This document shows positions 8,255-17,531 of a stretch of DNA of 64,000 nucleotides, piece after piece. The position numbers and the translations under genes were made by a program. Position 1 is the stretch's first letter. Each line of letters starts with the position of its first letter. The notes under the pieces are model-generated. The model made no database searches, had not been told where the DNA came from, and saw only the letters and a program-made list of their open reading frames with translations. Source of the stretch: an uncultured Clostridia bacterium (GTDB lineage: Bacteria; Bacillota; Clostridia; TANB77; CAG-508). Location of the stretch: the NCBI GenBank assembly GCA_934169725.1, contig CAKPOF010000001.1:372001-436000 (forward strand), written 5' to 3'.

Positions 8255-9619
8255 ATGGAAGTACCTGTAGAAAAAAATAAGGAATATGTTGTTGATATTA
8301 TGGATAATGGTTTTTCTGGAGAAGGAATTGCAAAAATTAATAATTATACTATATTTATTCCAAATGCTATAAAAGGTGAAAAAATAAAAATTTTAATAGT
8401 TAAAGTTCTGAAAACACATGCTTTTGGTAAAATTTTAGAAATTATAGATAAATCTCAACATAGAGTAGAAAGTGATTGTACAACATATAAAAGGTGTGGA
8501 GGGTGTTCTATGAGACATATAGAATATTCAGAAACATTAAAAATAAAGAAAAACACAGTACAAAACTTAGTAAACAAGACATTGAAAAATAAAATTATAG
8601 TAGAAGAAACGTTAGGAATGAATAATCCATACAACTATCGAAATAAAGCTCAATATCCAATTGGAGTAAATAAAGATGGACAGGCAGTGATAGGAGTTTA
8701 TGCAAATAGGACTCATGAAGTAATACCAATAAAAGATTGTTATATTCAAGATGAGAGAACAGAGAAAATTGCTAAATACATAACAAAATATATTACAGAA
8801 AATGATATATCGATATACAATGAAAATACTGGAAAAGGGTTAATTAGACATATTGTTACCAAAATAGGCAAAAGTACAGGAGAAATTATGTGCATAATTG
8901 TTATAAATGGTGATGAAATACCTAATGAAAAAAAATTAGTAGAGGACCTTATAGTAAAATTTCCTAAAATAAAAACAATAGTAAAGAATGTAAATAAAAA
9001 AAATACGAATGTAATACTTGGAAATAAAAATATAGTTTTATATGGAAAAGGATATATAAAAGATAAATTAGGAGATTTAGAATTTAAAATTTCTCCACTA
9101 TCATTTTATCAAGTTAATCCTATTCAAGCTGAAAATTTATATAGCATAGGTGTTAAATATGCTAATATAACAAAGGAAGATATAGTATTTGATTTATATA
9201 GCGGAATAGGAACAATTTCTTTGTTTATGGCAAAGTATGCTAAAAAAGTATATGGTATTGAAATTGTTGAAGATGCGGTTAATGATGCAAAAGAAAATGC
9301 AAAAATGAATAAAATAAACAATGTTGAATTTATAGCAGGTGATGTTGAAAAAGTATTAGATACATTGATAAATAAAAAGAAAATTATTCCTAATATTGTT
9401 ATGGTTGATCCACCTCGAAAAGGATTGGATAATAATACTATAAAAAATATAAAGAATATTAAACCTAAAAAGGTAATATATATTAGTTGCAATCCAACAA
9501 CATTAGTAAGAGATTTAAGCTATTTAGAAGAGGAATATGAAATATGTAAAATAAAGCCAGTAGATATGTTTCCATTCACAAGCCACGTGGAATGTGTAGC
9601 AGTGATGTATATAAAATAA
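8255..9619 (+). CDS. rlmD: 23S rRNA (uracil-5-)-methyltransferase, RlmD family
   Basis: This 454-residue protein has an N-terminal TRAM domain and the four iron-sulfur cysteines of the RumA group (C75, C81, C84 and C162; the first three within DCTTYKRCGGCSM). The C-terminal methyltransferase domain shows the SAM loop VFDLYSGIGTISLF, then DPPRKGL and the catalytic cysteine in YISCNPTTLVRDL. The family methylates C5 of a specific uridine in 23S rRNA using SAM. In Firmicutes one such enzyme may modify two sites, and which site this one uses cannot be told from sequence. AGAAGGAG lies before the ATG. It is a stand-alone gene. Confidence 0.93.
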   Translation: MEVPVEKNKEYVVDIMDNGFSGEGIAKINNYTIFIPNAIKGEKIKILIVKVLKTHAFGKILEIIDKSQHRVESDCTTYKRCGGCSMRHIEYSETLKIKKNTVQNLVNKTLKNKIIVEETLGMNNPYNYRNKAQYPIGVNKDGQAVIGVYANRTHEVIPIKDCYIQDERTEKIAKYITKYITENDISIYNENTGKGLIRHIVTKIGKSTGEIMCIIVINGDEIPNEKKLVEDLIVKFPKIKTIVKNVNKKNTNVILGNKNIVLYGKGYIKDKLGDLEFKISPLSFYQVNPIQAENLYSIGVKYANITKEDIVFDLYSGIGTISLFMAKYAKKVYGIEIVEDAVNDAKENAKMNKINNVEFIAGDVEKVLDTLINKKKIIPNIVMVDPPRKGLDNNTIKNIKNIKPKKVIYISCNPTTLVRDLSYLEEEYEICKIKPVDMFPFTSHVECVAVMYIK

Positions 9620-9834
9620 AATTTACCACACCATTGCGAGAGTAAGAAAAATTAAAAATAAAGGTGACAGATTTCATTGTGGAATTAAGGAATTTATGAT
9701 AAATTATATACAGTAAGGACTAGGAGAGTAGAATATGATAGATTATTATAAGATAAATGAATATTATATGAAATCATGTATCAAATAAAATTAAATGAGA
9801 ACAACAACTATATATTTTTGAAACAATGGTATAT

Positions 9835-9921
9835 ATGAGAATTGCACTTATTTCAGATATACATGGAAATTTAGAAGCACTAAAGTCCAATTTACAAGAT
9901 ATAGAAAAAAGAAATTTTTAA
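9835..9921 (+). pseudogene. Metallophosphoesterase N-terminal remnant
   Basis: A 28-codon frame reads MRIALISDIHGNLEALKS and onward to KRNF before a stop. LISDIHGNLEAL is the first metal-binding block of calcineurin-like phosphoesterases of the YfcE type. Everything after that block (GNHD, GHTH) is missing, and the next gene's ribosome binding site follows directly. The 300 bases between rlmD and the next gene hold no other readable gene. Confidence 0.7.
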
Positions 9922-9933
9922 AGGAGGATACAA

Positions 9934-10569
9934 ATGCTAGAAAATATAGAAGTTTTATATCATAGTAGTATAAGAATAAGTAAAGGCAAAATAATTTATA
10001 TAGATCCGTTTAAAATAGATAAAAATTATAATGATGCAGATATTGTTTTTATAACACACGACCATTATGATCATTATTCTGAGGAAGATATAGACAAAGT
10101 CATAAATGAAAATACTACTATTATAGTACCAGAAGAATTATTAACTAAAACATTAAGAAAAGGTATAAATAAAAATGCAGTTCTTGTTGTAGAGCCAAAC
10201 AGAGAATATATTGTACAAGGAATTAAATTTGAAACAATACCAGCATATAATACCAATAAAGCTTTTCATCCAAAAGAAAAGGGATGGGTCGGCTATATTA
10301 TTACATTAGATGATGTTAGATACTATATTGCAGGCGATACAGATATTACAGAAGAAAATAGAAAAGTGAAATGTGAAGTTGCTTTTGTTCCAGTTGGAGG
10401 AATATATACAATGGATTTCAAAGAGGCAGCACAATTAATAAATGAAATACAACCTAAAATAGCAGTTCCAATCCATTATGGAAGTGTAGTCGGAAAAGTT
10501 CAGAATGCAGTAGATTTTGTTGGATTATTATACCCGATAACAAAAGGCATGATTTTAATGAAAAAATAG
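9934..10569 (+). CDS. MBL-fold metal-dependent hydrolase (UPF0173/UlaG-like)
   Basis: The 211-residue protein has the metallo-beta-lactamase signature VFITHDHYDHY, giving H42, H44, D46 and H47. Further metal ligands follow in YYIAGDTDIT and VPIHYGSVVG. Length and the single compact domain fit the UPF0173/YtkL group of cytoplasmic MBL hydrolases. These bind two metal ions; their natural substrates are mostly unknown. AAAGGAGG precedes the ATG. Decayed genes lie on both sides, so its neighbours say little about function. Confidence 0.85.
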   Translation: MLENIEVLYHSSIRISKGKIIYIDPFKIDKNYNDADIVFITHDHYDHYSEEDIDKVINENTTIIVPEELLTKTLRKGINKNAVLVVEPNREYIVQGIKFETIPAYNTNKAFHPKEKGWVGYIITLDDVRYYIAGDTDITEENRKVKCEVAFVPVGGIYTMDFKEAAQLINEIQPKIAVPIHYGSVVGKVQNAVDFVGLLYPITKGMILMKK

Positions 10570-10653
10570 TTTATTGTAAGGATATAGATATGGATAAAGA
10601 AGAAATTATAAATCTGAGTAAAATAAATGATAATTTGTGGAGGTGCCATAGAT

Positions 10654-11037
10654 ATGAAAATAAAACAACAAAAACAGATAAAACAATTTTTAAAAGAAGA
10701 ATTTGGCATAGATAATGGAACTGTATTATTTGATAAACAAGAAATAATACTTAAGAGCTTATTAAAAATATAAGAGGAAAGTCTAAAAATTAGAAAAAAA
10801 CACTTATTCAAACAATTCTTCCCAGAATTGCATTATATAAAGCTATGTTAAAAGATGAAGAAAAAGATGATGATGTATATCAACATATGAAAAAATAATG
10901 GTTGCGAAAAATTATGTCATCTTTTTTGTGATGTTGATAATGTAACATATGGAGGACTTAAAAAAATAGGTTTTTCAAGAACAAAAACATTAGGATATGG
11001 CGGAGAGTGTTGTGATTTTCATTTTTATAAAAAATGA
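10654..11037 (+). pseudogene. L-2-amino-thiazoline-4-carboxylate hydrolase-like protein, decayed
   Basis: The frame opens at ATG 10654 behind GGAGGTGCC and reads MKIKQQKQIKQFLKEEFG before a stop. A shifted frame reads TILPRIALYKAMLKDEEK and stops. A third stretch reads CDVDNVTYGGLKKIGFSRT and TLGYGGECCDFHFYK. The last block matches the C-terminal signature (R-T-x-T-L-x-x-G-x-x-x-C-D-F) of the ATC hydrolase family. The middle of the protein is missing. It is clearly non-functional. No other gene is visible between 10570 and 11108. Confidence 0.65.
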
Positions 11038-11108
11038 TATAAAATTAAAGATTTTATAGAAAAATATATTATAAAAGTTGATATAAATATAAGAGGAGAT
11101 TTAAGATA

Positions 11109-11765
11109 ATGAGAATAACAGAAAATGAAGAAGATATAAAATTAATTCAAATTCTATGGGATTATATGAAAATGAACCATAAGTTACAACATTCAGATTG
11201 TATTATTGGCTTAGGAACAATAGATATAAATGTTGCAGATGTCGCATCAGAATTATATTTAAATGGATATGCGGATAAATTAATATTTTCTGGAGGATTA
11301 GGAAAAATTACGAGGGAAGTATGGGATGAAACAGAAGCTGAAAAATTTGCGAAGATTGCAATAAAAAAAGGTGTTCCTAATGAAGATATATATTTAGAAA
11401 AGGAGTCGACAAATACAGGTGATAATTTTAGGTTTACTAAAAAATTGATAGAAACTGAAAAATTAAATATAAAGTCGTGTATTGTTGTATGTAAACCATA
11501 TACCGAAAAAAGAGTTTATGCAGCTTTTAAAAAGATAATGCCAGAATATGAAGCCATAATTCATTCTGAAAATATTAGTTGCGAAGAATATTACAAAAAA
11601 AATAAAAATGGATGGGTTGACGTTTTAGTTGGAGATATACCAAGAATGAAAGTTTTTTATAAAAAAGGTTGGCAGATAAAAATGGATGTTCCAGATGAAG
11701 TCTGGAAAGCATATGAAGCATTGGTAGAAAAAGGATATGATAAGTTTACTTTAAAAGAAGAATAA
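11109..11765 (+). CDS. YdcF/DUF218 family protein
   Basis: The 218-residue protein shows the DUF218 pattern: DCIIGLGTIDINVADVA near residue 31, YADKLIFSGGLGKI, then STNTGDNFRFTK, the conserved N-T-x-x-N segment, and IVVCKPYTEKRVYAAFKK. It lacks an N-terminal membrane anchor, so it is the short cytoplasmic form like E. coli YdcF, which binds SAM in vitro and has no assigned reaction. It is followed after 25 bases by a Nudix hydrolase gene, probably in one operon. Confidence 0.8.
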   Translation: MRITENEEDIKLIQILWDYMKMNHKLQHSDCIIGLGTIDINVADVASELYLNGYADKLIFSGGLGKITREVWDETEAEKFAKIAIKKGVPNEDIYLEKESTNTGDNFRFTKKLIETEKLNIKSCIVVCKPYTEKRVYAAFKKIMPEYEAIIHSENISCEEYYKKNKNGWVDVLVGDIPRMKVFYKKGWQIKMDVPDEVWKAYEALVEKGYDKFTLKEE

Positions 11766-11790
11766 AATATAAAATAGTAGGTGATAATAA

Positions 11791-12348
11791 ATGAATTTAA
11801 GAGAACAAATTGAAAATTACAAACCATATAATGAACAAGAAGAAAATGACAAAGAATTGATGTTAAAATATATAGATACTTTTGAAGATGTTTTAACGAG
11901 AGAAAACAAAATGTGCCATTTTACTGCTTCTAATTGGGTGATTAATAAAGAAAGAACAAAAGTATTAATGATATATCATAACATATATAAATCTTGGGCT
12001 TGGACGGGTGGACATGCAGATGGAGATAGTGATTTATTACATGTGGCTTTAAAGGAAGTTAATGAAGAAACGGGGTTAAAAAATTTGAAGGTGTTATGCG
12101 ATAGCTTTTTTGGTATACAAATACTTACTGTAGATAGCCATATGAAAAGAGGAAAATTCGTGCCTTCACATTTGCATTTAGATTGTTGCTTTTTATTAGA
12201 GGCTGACGAGAAAGAACCTTTAAGAATAAAGGCTGATGAAAATAGTGGTGTAAAATGGATAGATATAGATAAAATAGATAGTGTTACAAATGAAGATAAA
12301 ATGAAACCTATTTATAAAAAATTAAATGAAAAAATAAGATTATTATAG
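11791..12348 (+). CDS. Nudix hydrolase
   Basis: The 185-residue protein carries a recognisable Nudix box from GGHADGD to KEVNEETGL, with the metal-binding EVNEE core intact. Two positions differ from the consensus G-x5-E-x7-R-E-U-x-E-E-x-G-U: the first Glu is Ser and the Arg is Lys. Nudix enzymes cleave nucleoside diphosphate linkages, but the substrate cannot be predicted. The ribosome binding site (TAGGTGATAA) is modest. It lies close behind the YdcF-like gene, likely co-transcribed. The C-terminal helix (MKPIYKKLNEKIRLL) closes the domain as usual. Confidence 0.87.
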   Translation: MNLREQIENYKPYNEQEENDKELMLKYIDTFEDVLTRENKMCHFTASNWVINKERTKVLMIYHNIYKSWAWTGGHADGDSDLLHVALKEVNEETGLKNLKVLCDSFFGIQILTVDSHMKRGKFVPSHLHLDCCFLLEADEKEPLRIKADENSGVKWIDIDKIDSVTNEDKMKPIYKKLNEKIRLL

Positions 12349-12354
12349 AATGAG

Positions 12355-12425
12355 AACAAACGATACATTTGCCATTTGATCTTACTTGACTTTAGTTTTC
12401 GATAAAAATGCAGAAAATTTCAAAG
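12355..12425 (-). repeat. Short dispersed repeat type 2, divergent copy
   Basis: On the reverse strand this stretch reads AAATTTTCTGCATTTT, then ATCGAAAACT, then ATCAAATGGC and GTTTGTTCTC. These blocks resemble the copies at 5367 and 60039 in the same order, with an insertion between them. The match is weak. Confidence 0.35.
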
Positions 12426-12438
12426 AGTTAGTGATTAT

Positions 12439-12482
12439 AAAAAGGATATTTACTAATAAAATATTTAGCAAATATCCTTTTT
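12439..12482 (+). terminator. Bidirectional terminator between convergent genes
   Basis: AAAAAGGATATTT pairs perfectly with AAATATCCTTTTT around an 18-base loop, serving the Nudix gene on one side and the reverse-strand gene on the other. Confidence 0.75.
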
Positions 12483-12519
12483 GACAAAATGTTTGATTAT
12501 ACTTGCATGTACATAACTT

Positions 12520-12843
12520 CTAAAAAGGATATGACTGAGTACATATTTTTATAACAGGAATGCTATTAAGGTCAAAAATCCTTAAATATATAGATGGTTT
12601 TGCAATACAAGTACGAGGTGATTTCTTTATACAGGTAGTATCAACAAAAAATTGAACCTCTTTTTTTTGAGATAAACTGTACCAGAAATCGTTTTGTGCT
12701 ACAAGAACAAGAAATGTTTCCTCCAGCTTATGTTTTTTACAGAAAGTCATAATACGATCCCGATAAGAATCTAAATCAGAATCTGAAACAGCTCCTAAAT
12801 AATCAGTTGCTGTGGAGATATAGTCTTGAAGATTTTTTTTCAT
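12520..12843 (-). CDS. Protein of unknown function (107 aa)
   Basis: A 107-residue soluble protein starting MKKNLQDYISTATDYLGAV, with AGAAAGGAG upstream of the ATG on the reverse strand. The first 60 residues look like a helical domain (SYRDRIMTFCKKHKLEETF); the rest is mixed. Codon use looks less AT-biased than the neighbours, which hints at acquisition. The C-terminus (KICTQSYPF) is abrupt and may be truncated. I do not recognise a family. Confidence 0.55.
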   Translation of the reverse strand: MKKNLQDYISTATDYLGAVSDSDLDSYRDRIMTFCKKHKLEETFLVLVAQNDFWYSLSQKKEVQFFVDTTCIKKSPRTCIAKPSIYLRIFDLNSIPVIKICTQSYPF

Positions 12844-12935
12844 ATAGTGAACTCCTTTCTACAAAAATAATACAATTAATTATATGGGGATGTTACAAAA
12901 AAATCAAAAAAGTTTTATGAAAATGCTAAAAAAGC

Positions 12936-12964
12936 TTGTAAAAAAAGCTTTTTTATGGTAAAAT
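12936..12964 (+). promoter_or_regulatory. Promoter of the pheST operon
   Basis: TTGTAA and TAAAAT with a 17-base spacer, placed just upstream of the T-box leader. Confidence 0.5.
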
Positions 12965-12989
12965 ATTACATGTAATAAACAAAACCGAT

Positions 12990-13227
12990 TAAAAAGCAAA
13001 GTATATATATTACAAAAGTTTACAAGAGAAAATGGTCATTGGCTGGAAACCATTAAATTTAGTATATAGAAATTTCACTTTTTAGGTTCTTTTTTGAAAC
13101 AGTAGTAGAAAAAGACGGTAGAACCGTTAAAACTTACAATAAGGTTAGTAAAATACTAATAAATTTAGGTGGTACCACGAAAATAGCCATTTCGTCCTAT
13201 TATATTAAGGAAGAAGTGGTTTTTTTG
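12990..13227 (+). promoter_or_regulatory. T-box leader of the pheST operon
   Basis: The conserved T-box sequence AGGTGGTACCACG is at 13167-13179. It is followed by a terminator in which ACCACG-AAA and AGAAGTGGT close the stem before seven T residues (13221-13227), with an inner TTTCGTCCT and AAGGA. Upstream, a long stem I region includes GGCTGGAAACC. A candidate phenylalanine specifier TTC lies at 13087-13089. Uncharged tRNA-Phe would stabilise the antiterminator and switch on phenylalanyl-tRNA synthetase genes. The T-box call is firm; the exact specifier position is less so. Confidence 0.9.
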
Positions 13228-13281
13228 ATGACATAGTAAATTTAAATTTTGAATAAAATTTAATAAAGGATGTTGATATAT

Positions 13282-13611
13282 ATGGATAATGAAGGAAAAT
13301 GTATAGAATATTATTTTGATTCTAAAACATTTACGAAAGAAAAACTAATGAAAAATATAGAAGAAGCTAAAGCAGAATTTCCAAATAAAAAAGTTAAGCC
13401 AGAGCTATTTTTAAATCAATGGGGAGTATATGTTTTAAAAATTAATTTTACGGATAAAATTAAATATATGGCTGAAATAAAGAAAAAGAGAAAAAATCAT
13501 AAAGTATCTATTTTAACAGAAAAAAATAGAAAATTAAGTCAAAAAAGAACTTCTATATTTAATAGAGAATATGGTCAATATAGAAAAACAGGAGAATATA
13601 AACCAATATAA
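13282..13611 (+). CDS. Unknown protein leading the pheST operon (109 aa)
   Basis: The protein is small and basic at its C-terminus, starting MDNEGKCIEYYFDSKTF. The middle reads ELFLNQWGVYVLKINF, and the end is Lys/Arg-rich (IKKKRKNHK, QKRTSIFNREYGQYRK), as in RNA-binding or ribosome-associated proteins. The ATG at 13282 is preferred because AAAGGA directly touches the in-frame ATG at 13270. It is the first gene after the T-box, 18 bases before pheS, so it is induced by phenylalanine starvation. No family recognised. Confidence 0.6.
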   Translation: MDNEGKCIEYYFDSKTFTKEKLMKNIEEAKAEFPNKKVKPELFLNQWGVYVLKINFTDKIKYMAEIKKKRKNHKVSILTEKNRKLSQKRTSIFNREYGQYRKTGEYKPI

Positions 13612-13629
13612 TGAAAGGAATGTACTATT

Positions 13630-14649
13630 ATGAAGGAAGAAATAGCTAAGATAAAAGAAGATTCAACTAGTTTAATTTCAAATTGTAATAAGCTTAAAGA
13701 ATTAAATGATTTGAGAGTTAAATATTTAGGAAAAAAAGGAGAATTGACATTAATTCTAAGAGGAATGGGAAAACTAAATCCAGAAGAAAGACCAGTTATT
13801 GGTAGTATGGTTAATGAAGTTAGAGTTGATATAGAAAATTTAATTGAAGAAAAAGAAAAAGAATTTAAAAATCAGGAAATGCTAAAAAGATTACAAAATG
13901 AAAATATTGATGTAACAGAACCAAGTAAAAAAACTAATATTGGATCTTTACATCCAATAACTAAGATTATAGATGAAGTAGAAGAAATATTTTTAGGTAT
14001 GGGATATAAAATTGCTGATGGACCAGAAGTAGAAAAAGCGATATATAATTTTGATAAATTAAACACGCCACCAGATCATCCAGCGAGAGATATACAAGAT
14101 ACTTTTTATATTACTGATGATATAGTTTTACGTAGTCAAACTTCACCTGTTCAAGCTAGAGTTATGGAAAATCAAAAACCACCAATAAAAATAATTTGTC
14201 CAGGTGCAGTATACAGATCAGATAGTGTTGATGCAACACATTCGCCTGTATTTCATCAAATTGAAGGGTTGGTAGTAGATAAAAATGTATCTATGGCAGA
14301 TTTAAAGGGAACATTGGAAATGTTTGCTAAAAAATGTTTAGGTGAAAATACAAAAATAAGATTCAGACCTCATCATTTTCCATTTACAGAACCATCTGCA
14401 GAAGCTGATGTATCTTGCTTTGTATGTGGAGGAAAAGGATGCCGAGTATGTAAAGGAGAAGGATGGATAGAATTACTTGGATGTGGGGAAGTACATCCAA
14501 ATGTTTTAAGAAATTGTGGAATTGATCCAGATATATATTCAGGATTTGCCTTTGGATTTGGTGTAGAAAGAATTGCAATGGCAAAATATGGAATAGAAGA
14601 TATGAGATTATTATATGAAAATGATATAAGATTTTTAAAACAATTTTAA
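13630..14649 (+). CDS. pheS: Phenylalanyl-tRNA synthetase alpha subunit
   Basis: The 339-residue protein has an N-terminal coiled-coil arm (residues 1-90) and the class II catalytic core. Motif 2 contains RSQTSPVQARVME and VYRSDSVDATHSPVFHQ; the phenylalanine pocket region includes FRPHHFPFTEPSAE; motif 3 is GFAFGFGVERIAMAKYG. Cysteines in CFVCGGKGCRVCKGEGW form a likely zinc-binding insertion seen in many bacterial PheS. With PheT it forms the alpha2-beta2 enzyme that charges tRNA-Phe. Unusually, a 114-residue unknown gene separates it from pheT. Confidence 0.97.
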   Translation: MKEEIAKIKEDSTSLISNCNKLKELNDLRVKYLGKKGELTLILRGMGKLNPEERPVIGSMVNEVRVDIENLIEEKEKEFKNQEMLKRLQNENIDVTEPSKKTNIGSLHPITKIIDEVEEIFLGMGYKIADGPEVEKAIYNFDKLNTPPDHPARDIQDTFYITDDIVLRSQTSPVQARVMENQKPPIKIICPGAVYRSDSVDATHSPVFHQIEGLVVDKNVSMADLKGTLEMFAKKCLGENTKIRFRPHHFPFTEPSAEADVSCFVCGGKGCRVCKGEGWIELLGCGEVHPNVLRNCGIDPDIYSGFAFGFGVERIAMAKYGIEDMRLLYENDIRFLKQF

Positions 14650-14700
14650 AAAATGAGTTTTATAATTGATTAAAAATTTAATTAATTAAGGAGGAAATTA

Positions 14701-15045
14701 ATGGGATTATTTAGAAAAAAAGAAAAGGAATATACATTAAGGGAGGCAATGAAACTTTTGCAAAAAGATGAATACACAACATATATGCCTATAGCAATAA
14801 ATCCTGCTAATCCCAATACAAAGTATTGGTTAAGAAATGAACCACAAACTATGATTAATGCTACAGCAAAGAATATTATGAAACAAAATGTTAATAATAA
14901 TTTTGCTAATAAAAGAGAAAAATTTGCAAATGAAATAAGCAATAATGGAGAATTTAGAAAAATAGTGAATGATATTAATGTTAGTCATAGTGATAAACCG
15001 GGTAGAGTTATAAGATATGAAGATACTTATCAAAGAGGTTTATAG
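14701..15045 (+). CDS. Unknown protein between pheS and pheT (114 aa)
   Basis: A polar 114-residue protein with AAGGAGG before the ATG. It begins MGLFRKKEKEYTLREAM, then has DEYTTYMPIAINPANPNT and a long charged helical region (MKQNVNNNFANKREKF). No membrane segment or signal peptide is present. The gene fits neatly between pheS and pheT with normal spacing, so it belongs to the T-box-controlled transcript. Not a family I recognise, and not a usual member of pheST operons. Confidence 0.65.
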   Translation: MGLFRKKEKEYTLREAMKLLQKDEYTTYMPIAINPANPNTKYWLRNEPQTMINATAKNIMKQNVNNNFANKREKFANEISNNGEFRKIVNDINVSHSDKPGRVIRYEDTYQRGL

Positions 15046-15093
15046 GTAAAACCAAAAACCTAAATAATATACGAAAAGGAAAAGGAATATAAA

Positions 15094-17505
15094 ATGAAAG
15101 CAAGTAGAGAGTGGTTAGAAGAATATAGTGATATAGATGTTGATACAATTAAATTAGGCGATATATTAACAATGACAGGGTCTAAGGTAGAAACAATTGA
15201 ACAAAAGGGTAATGAAATAAAAAATGTCGTAATTGGAAAAATTTTAGAAGTAAAAAAACATCCTGATGCAGATAAATTGGTTGTAACTAAAATAGATGTT
15301 GGAAATGGAGAAATTGTTCAGGTTGTAACAGCAGCTACTAATATAAAAGTTGATGAGCCAGGTCAAATAGTGCCTGTAGCAAGAGATGGAGCTGAGCTAC
15401 CTAAAGGTGTAAAAATAAAAACAGGTAAATTACGTGGTGTAGAATCACAAGGCATGATGTGTGGAATGGAGGAACTAGAGATAGATCCTGCAAATTATCC
15501 TAACAAAGTTGTAGATGGTATATTTATTTTAGATAATGAGTACGAAAAGTATATCGGACAAAATATAGTAGATGTTTTAGACTTAAAAGAAGATATTATT
15601 GATTTTGAAATAACACCTAATAGACCTGATTGTTTATCTGTCGAAGGATTAGGAAGAGAAACAGCAGTATCTTTAGAAAAAGAATTTAAAAATCCAAGAA
15701 AAAATATTGATGAATTAAAAATAGAAGATAAAAAAGAAATAGAAGGATTAAAGGTTGATATTACAGCTCCAGATTTATGTTATAGATATATAGCTAGAGT
15801 AGTTAAAAATGTAAAAGTTGGTCCTTCTCCAAAATGGATGGTAAGAAGATTAAATGCATGTGGTGTAAGAAGTATAAATAATATAGTCGATATAACTAAT
15901 TATGTAATGCTAGAAATGGGGCAACCAATGCATGCATTTGATATTAACTCTATTGAAGGAAAACATATAACTGTAAGAAGAGCAAAAAATAATGAAAAAA
16001 TTACAACTTTAGATAAACAAGAAAGAATATTAGATGAAAATGATTTGGTTATATCAGATGAGAAGAAAGCAGTAGCGATAGCAGGAGTTATGGGAGGACT
16101 AAATTCAGAGATAGAATCAGATACTAATACAGTTGTGTTTGAATCAGCAGTATTTTATGGAGGAGCTGTTAGAAAAACAGCTAAAAAAGTTGGATTAAGA
16201 ACAGAAAGTTCTGCAAGATTTGAAAAAGGATTATCACCTGAAAATGCATTAAGAGCTATTAATAGAGCAGTAGAATTAGTTGAAAAATTAAATGCAGGTG
16301 ATGTGCTTGATGGAAAAATAGATGTATATCCAACTAAACAAAAAGTTAATAAAGTAAAACTAGATTATGATAGAATAAATGCTTTATTAGGTACTAATAT
16401 AGAAAAACAAGAAATGATAAATATATTAGAAAAATTAGAAATAAAGGTAGAAGATAATGTAGCTATAGCACCATATTTTAGAACAGATATAGAACAACTA
16501 GCAGATATTGCAGAAGAAGTATTAAGATTTTATGGATATGATAAACTAGAAACAACTTTGGTAAAATGTGATACAACATTAGGAATCAGAAATAAAGAAC
16601 AAAAGATAGAAGAAAAAATAAAGGAAGTATTAGTAAATAGTGGATTATCTGAAATATATACATATGGATTTTTAAGTGAAAAAGATTTAGAAAAATCTAA
16701 TATAAGTGATGAATTAAAAAGAACAGCTATACAAATAAAAAATCCATTAAGTGAAGAATATAAACTAATGAGACCATCAACAATACCTAGTATGATGCAA
16801 ATATTAGCTAACAATGCTAACAAAAAAAATCAAGATGTTAGAATATTTGATATTTCAAGAAATTATAAAAATGTAAATGAGGAAATAGAAAAAGGAGAAG
16901 TTCCATTACAAGAAAATATATTAACAATAGGAATGTATGGAAAAAATATAGATTTTTATGTTTTAAAGGGAATTGTAGAAAATATATTGGAATCAACTTA
17001 TATTAACAGATATGATATAGAAAAAGAAAAAGAAAATAAATCATATCATCCTGGAAGATGTGCAAATATGAAAGTAGGGAAAGATGTTATAGCAACTCTA
17101 GGAGAAGTACATCCAATTGTGTTAGAAAATTATGATATAGAAAAAAGAGTATATTTAGCTGAAATTAATGTAACAAAATTGGAAAAATATTCTAGAAATA
17201 ATAAAAAATATGCTGAAGTTCCAAAATTTCCTGCTGTAGAAAGAGATATTGCAGTTATTGTTGATGAAGAAATAGAAGTTGGACAAATCGAAAAAATAAT
17301 TATAAAAAAAGGAAAAAAATTATTAGAACAAGTACAATTATTTGATATTTATAGAGATGAAAAATTAGGACAAAATAAGAAGAGTATAGCATATTCTTTA
17401 ATATTTAGAGATCCAAAGAAAACATTAAGTGATGAAGAAATAAATACAACTATGGATAACATAATTAAAGAATTAGATAAGGCATTAAATGCAAAATTAA
17501 GATAA
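15094..17505 (+). CDS. pheT: Phenylalanyl-tRNA synthetase beta subunit
   Basis: The 803-residue length is normal. Domain order is visible: an N-terminal tRNA-binding OB fold (VVIGKILEVKKHPDADKLVV, residues 46-65), the B3/B4 editing region (RYIARVVKNVKVGPSP, then SINNIVDITNYVMLEMG and QPMHAFD), the B5 domain (ITTLDKQERILDENDL followed by AIAGVMGG), the catalytic-like core, and the C-terminal FDX-ACB anticodon-binding domain (PKFPAVERDIAVIVDEE). AAAGGAAAAGG precedes the ATG. It ends the T-box operon; a MITE-like repeat follows directly. Confidence 0.97.
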   Translation: MKASREWLEEYSDIDVDTIKLGDILTMTGSKVETIEQKGNEIKNVVIGKILEVKKHPDADKLVVTKIDVGNGEIVQVVTAATNIKVDEPGQIVPVARDGAELPKGVKIKTGKLRGVESQGMMCGMEELEIDPANYPNKVVDGIFILDNEYEKYIGQNIVDVLDLKEDIIDFEITPNRPDCLSVEGLGRETAVSLEKEFKNPRKNIDELKIEDKKEIEGLKVDITAPDLCYRYIARVVKNVKVGPSPKWMVRRLNACGVRSINNIVDITNYVMLEMGQPMHAFDINSIEGKHITVRRAKNNEKITTLDKQERILDENDLVISDEKKAVAIAGVMGGLNSEIESDTNTVVFESAVFYGGAVRKTAKKVGLRTESSARFEKGLSPENALRAINRAVELVEKLNAGDVLDGKIDVYPTKQKVNKVKLDYDRINALLGTNIEKQEMINILEKLEIKVEDNVAIAPYFRTDIEQLADIAEEVLRFYGYDKLETTLVKCDTTLGIRNKEQKIEEKIKEVLVNSGLSEIYTYGFLSEKDLEKSNISDELKRTAIQIKNPLSEEYKLMRPSTIPSMMQILANNANKKNQDVRIFDISRNYKNVNEEIEKGEVPLQENILTIGMYGKNIDFYVLKGIVENILESTYINRYDIEKEKENKSYHPGRCANMKVGKDVIATLGEVHPIVLENYDIEKRVYLAEINVTKLEKYSRNNKKYAEVPKFPAVERDIAVIVDEEIEVGQIEKIIIKKGKKLLEQVQLFDIYRDEKLGQNKKSIAYSLIFRDPKKTLSDEEINTTMDNIIKELDKALNAKLR

Positions 17506-17531
17506 TAAAAATTAAATTTTGTTATTAAATG

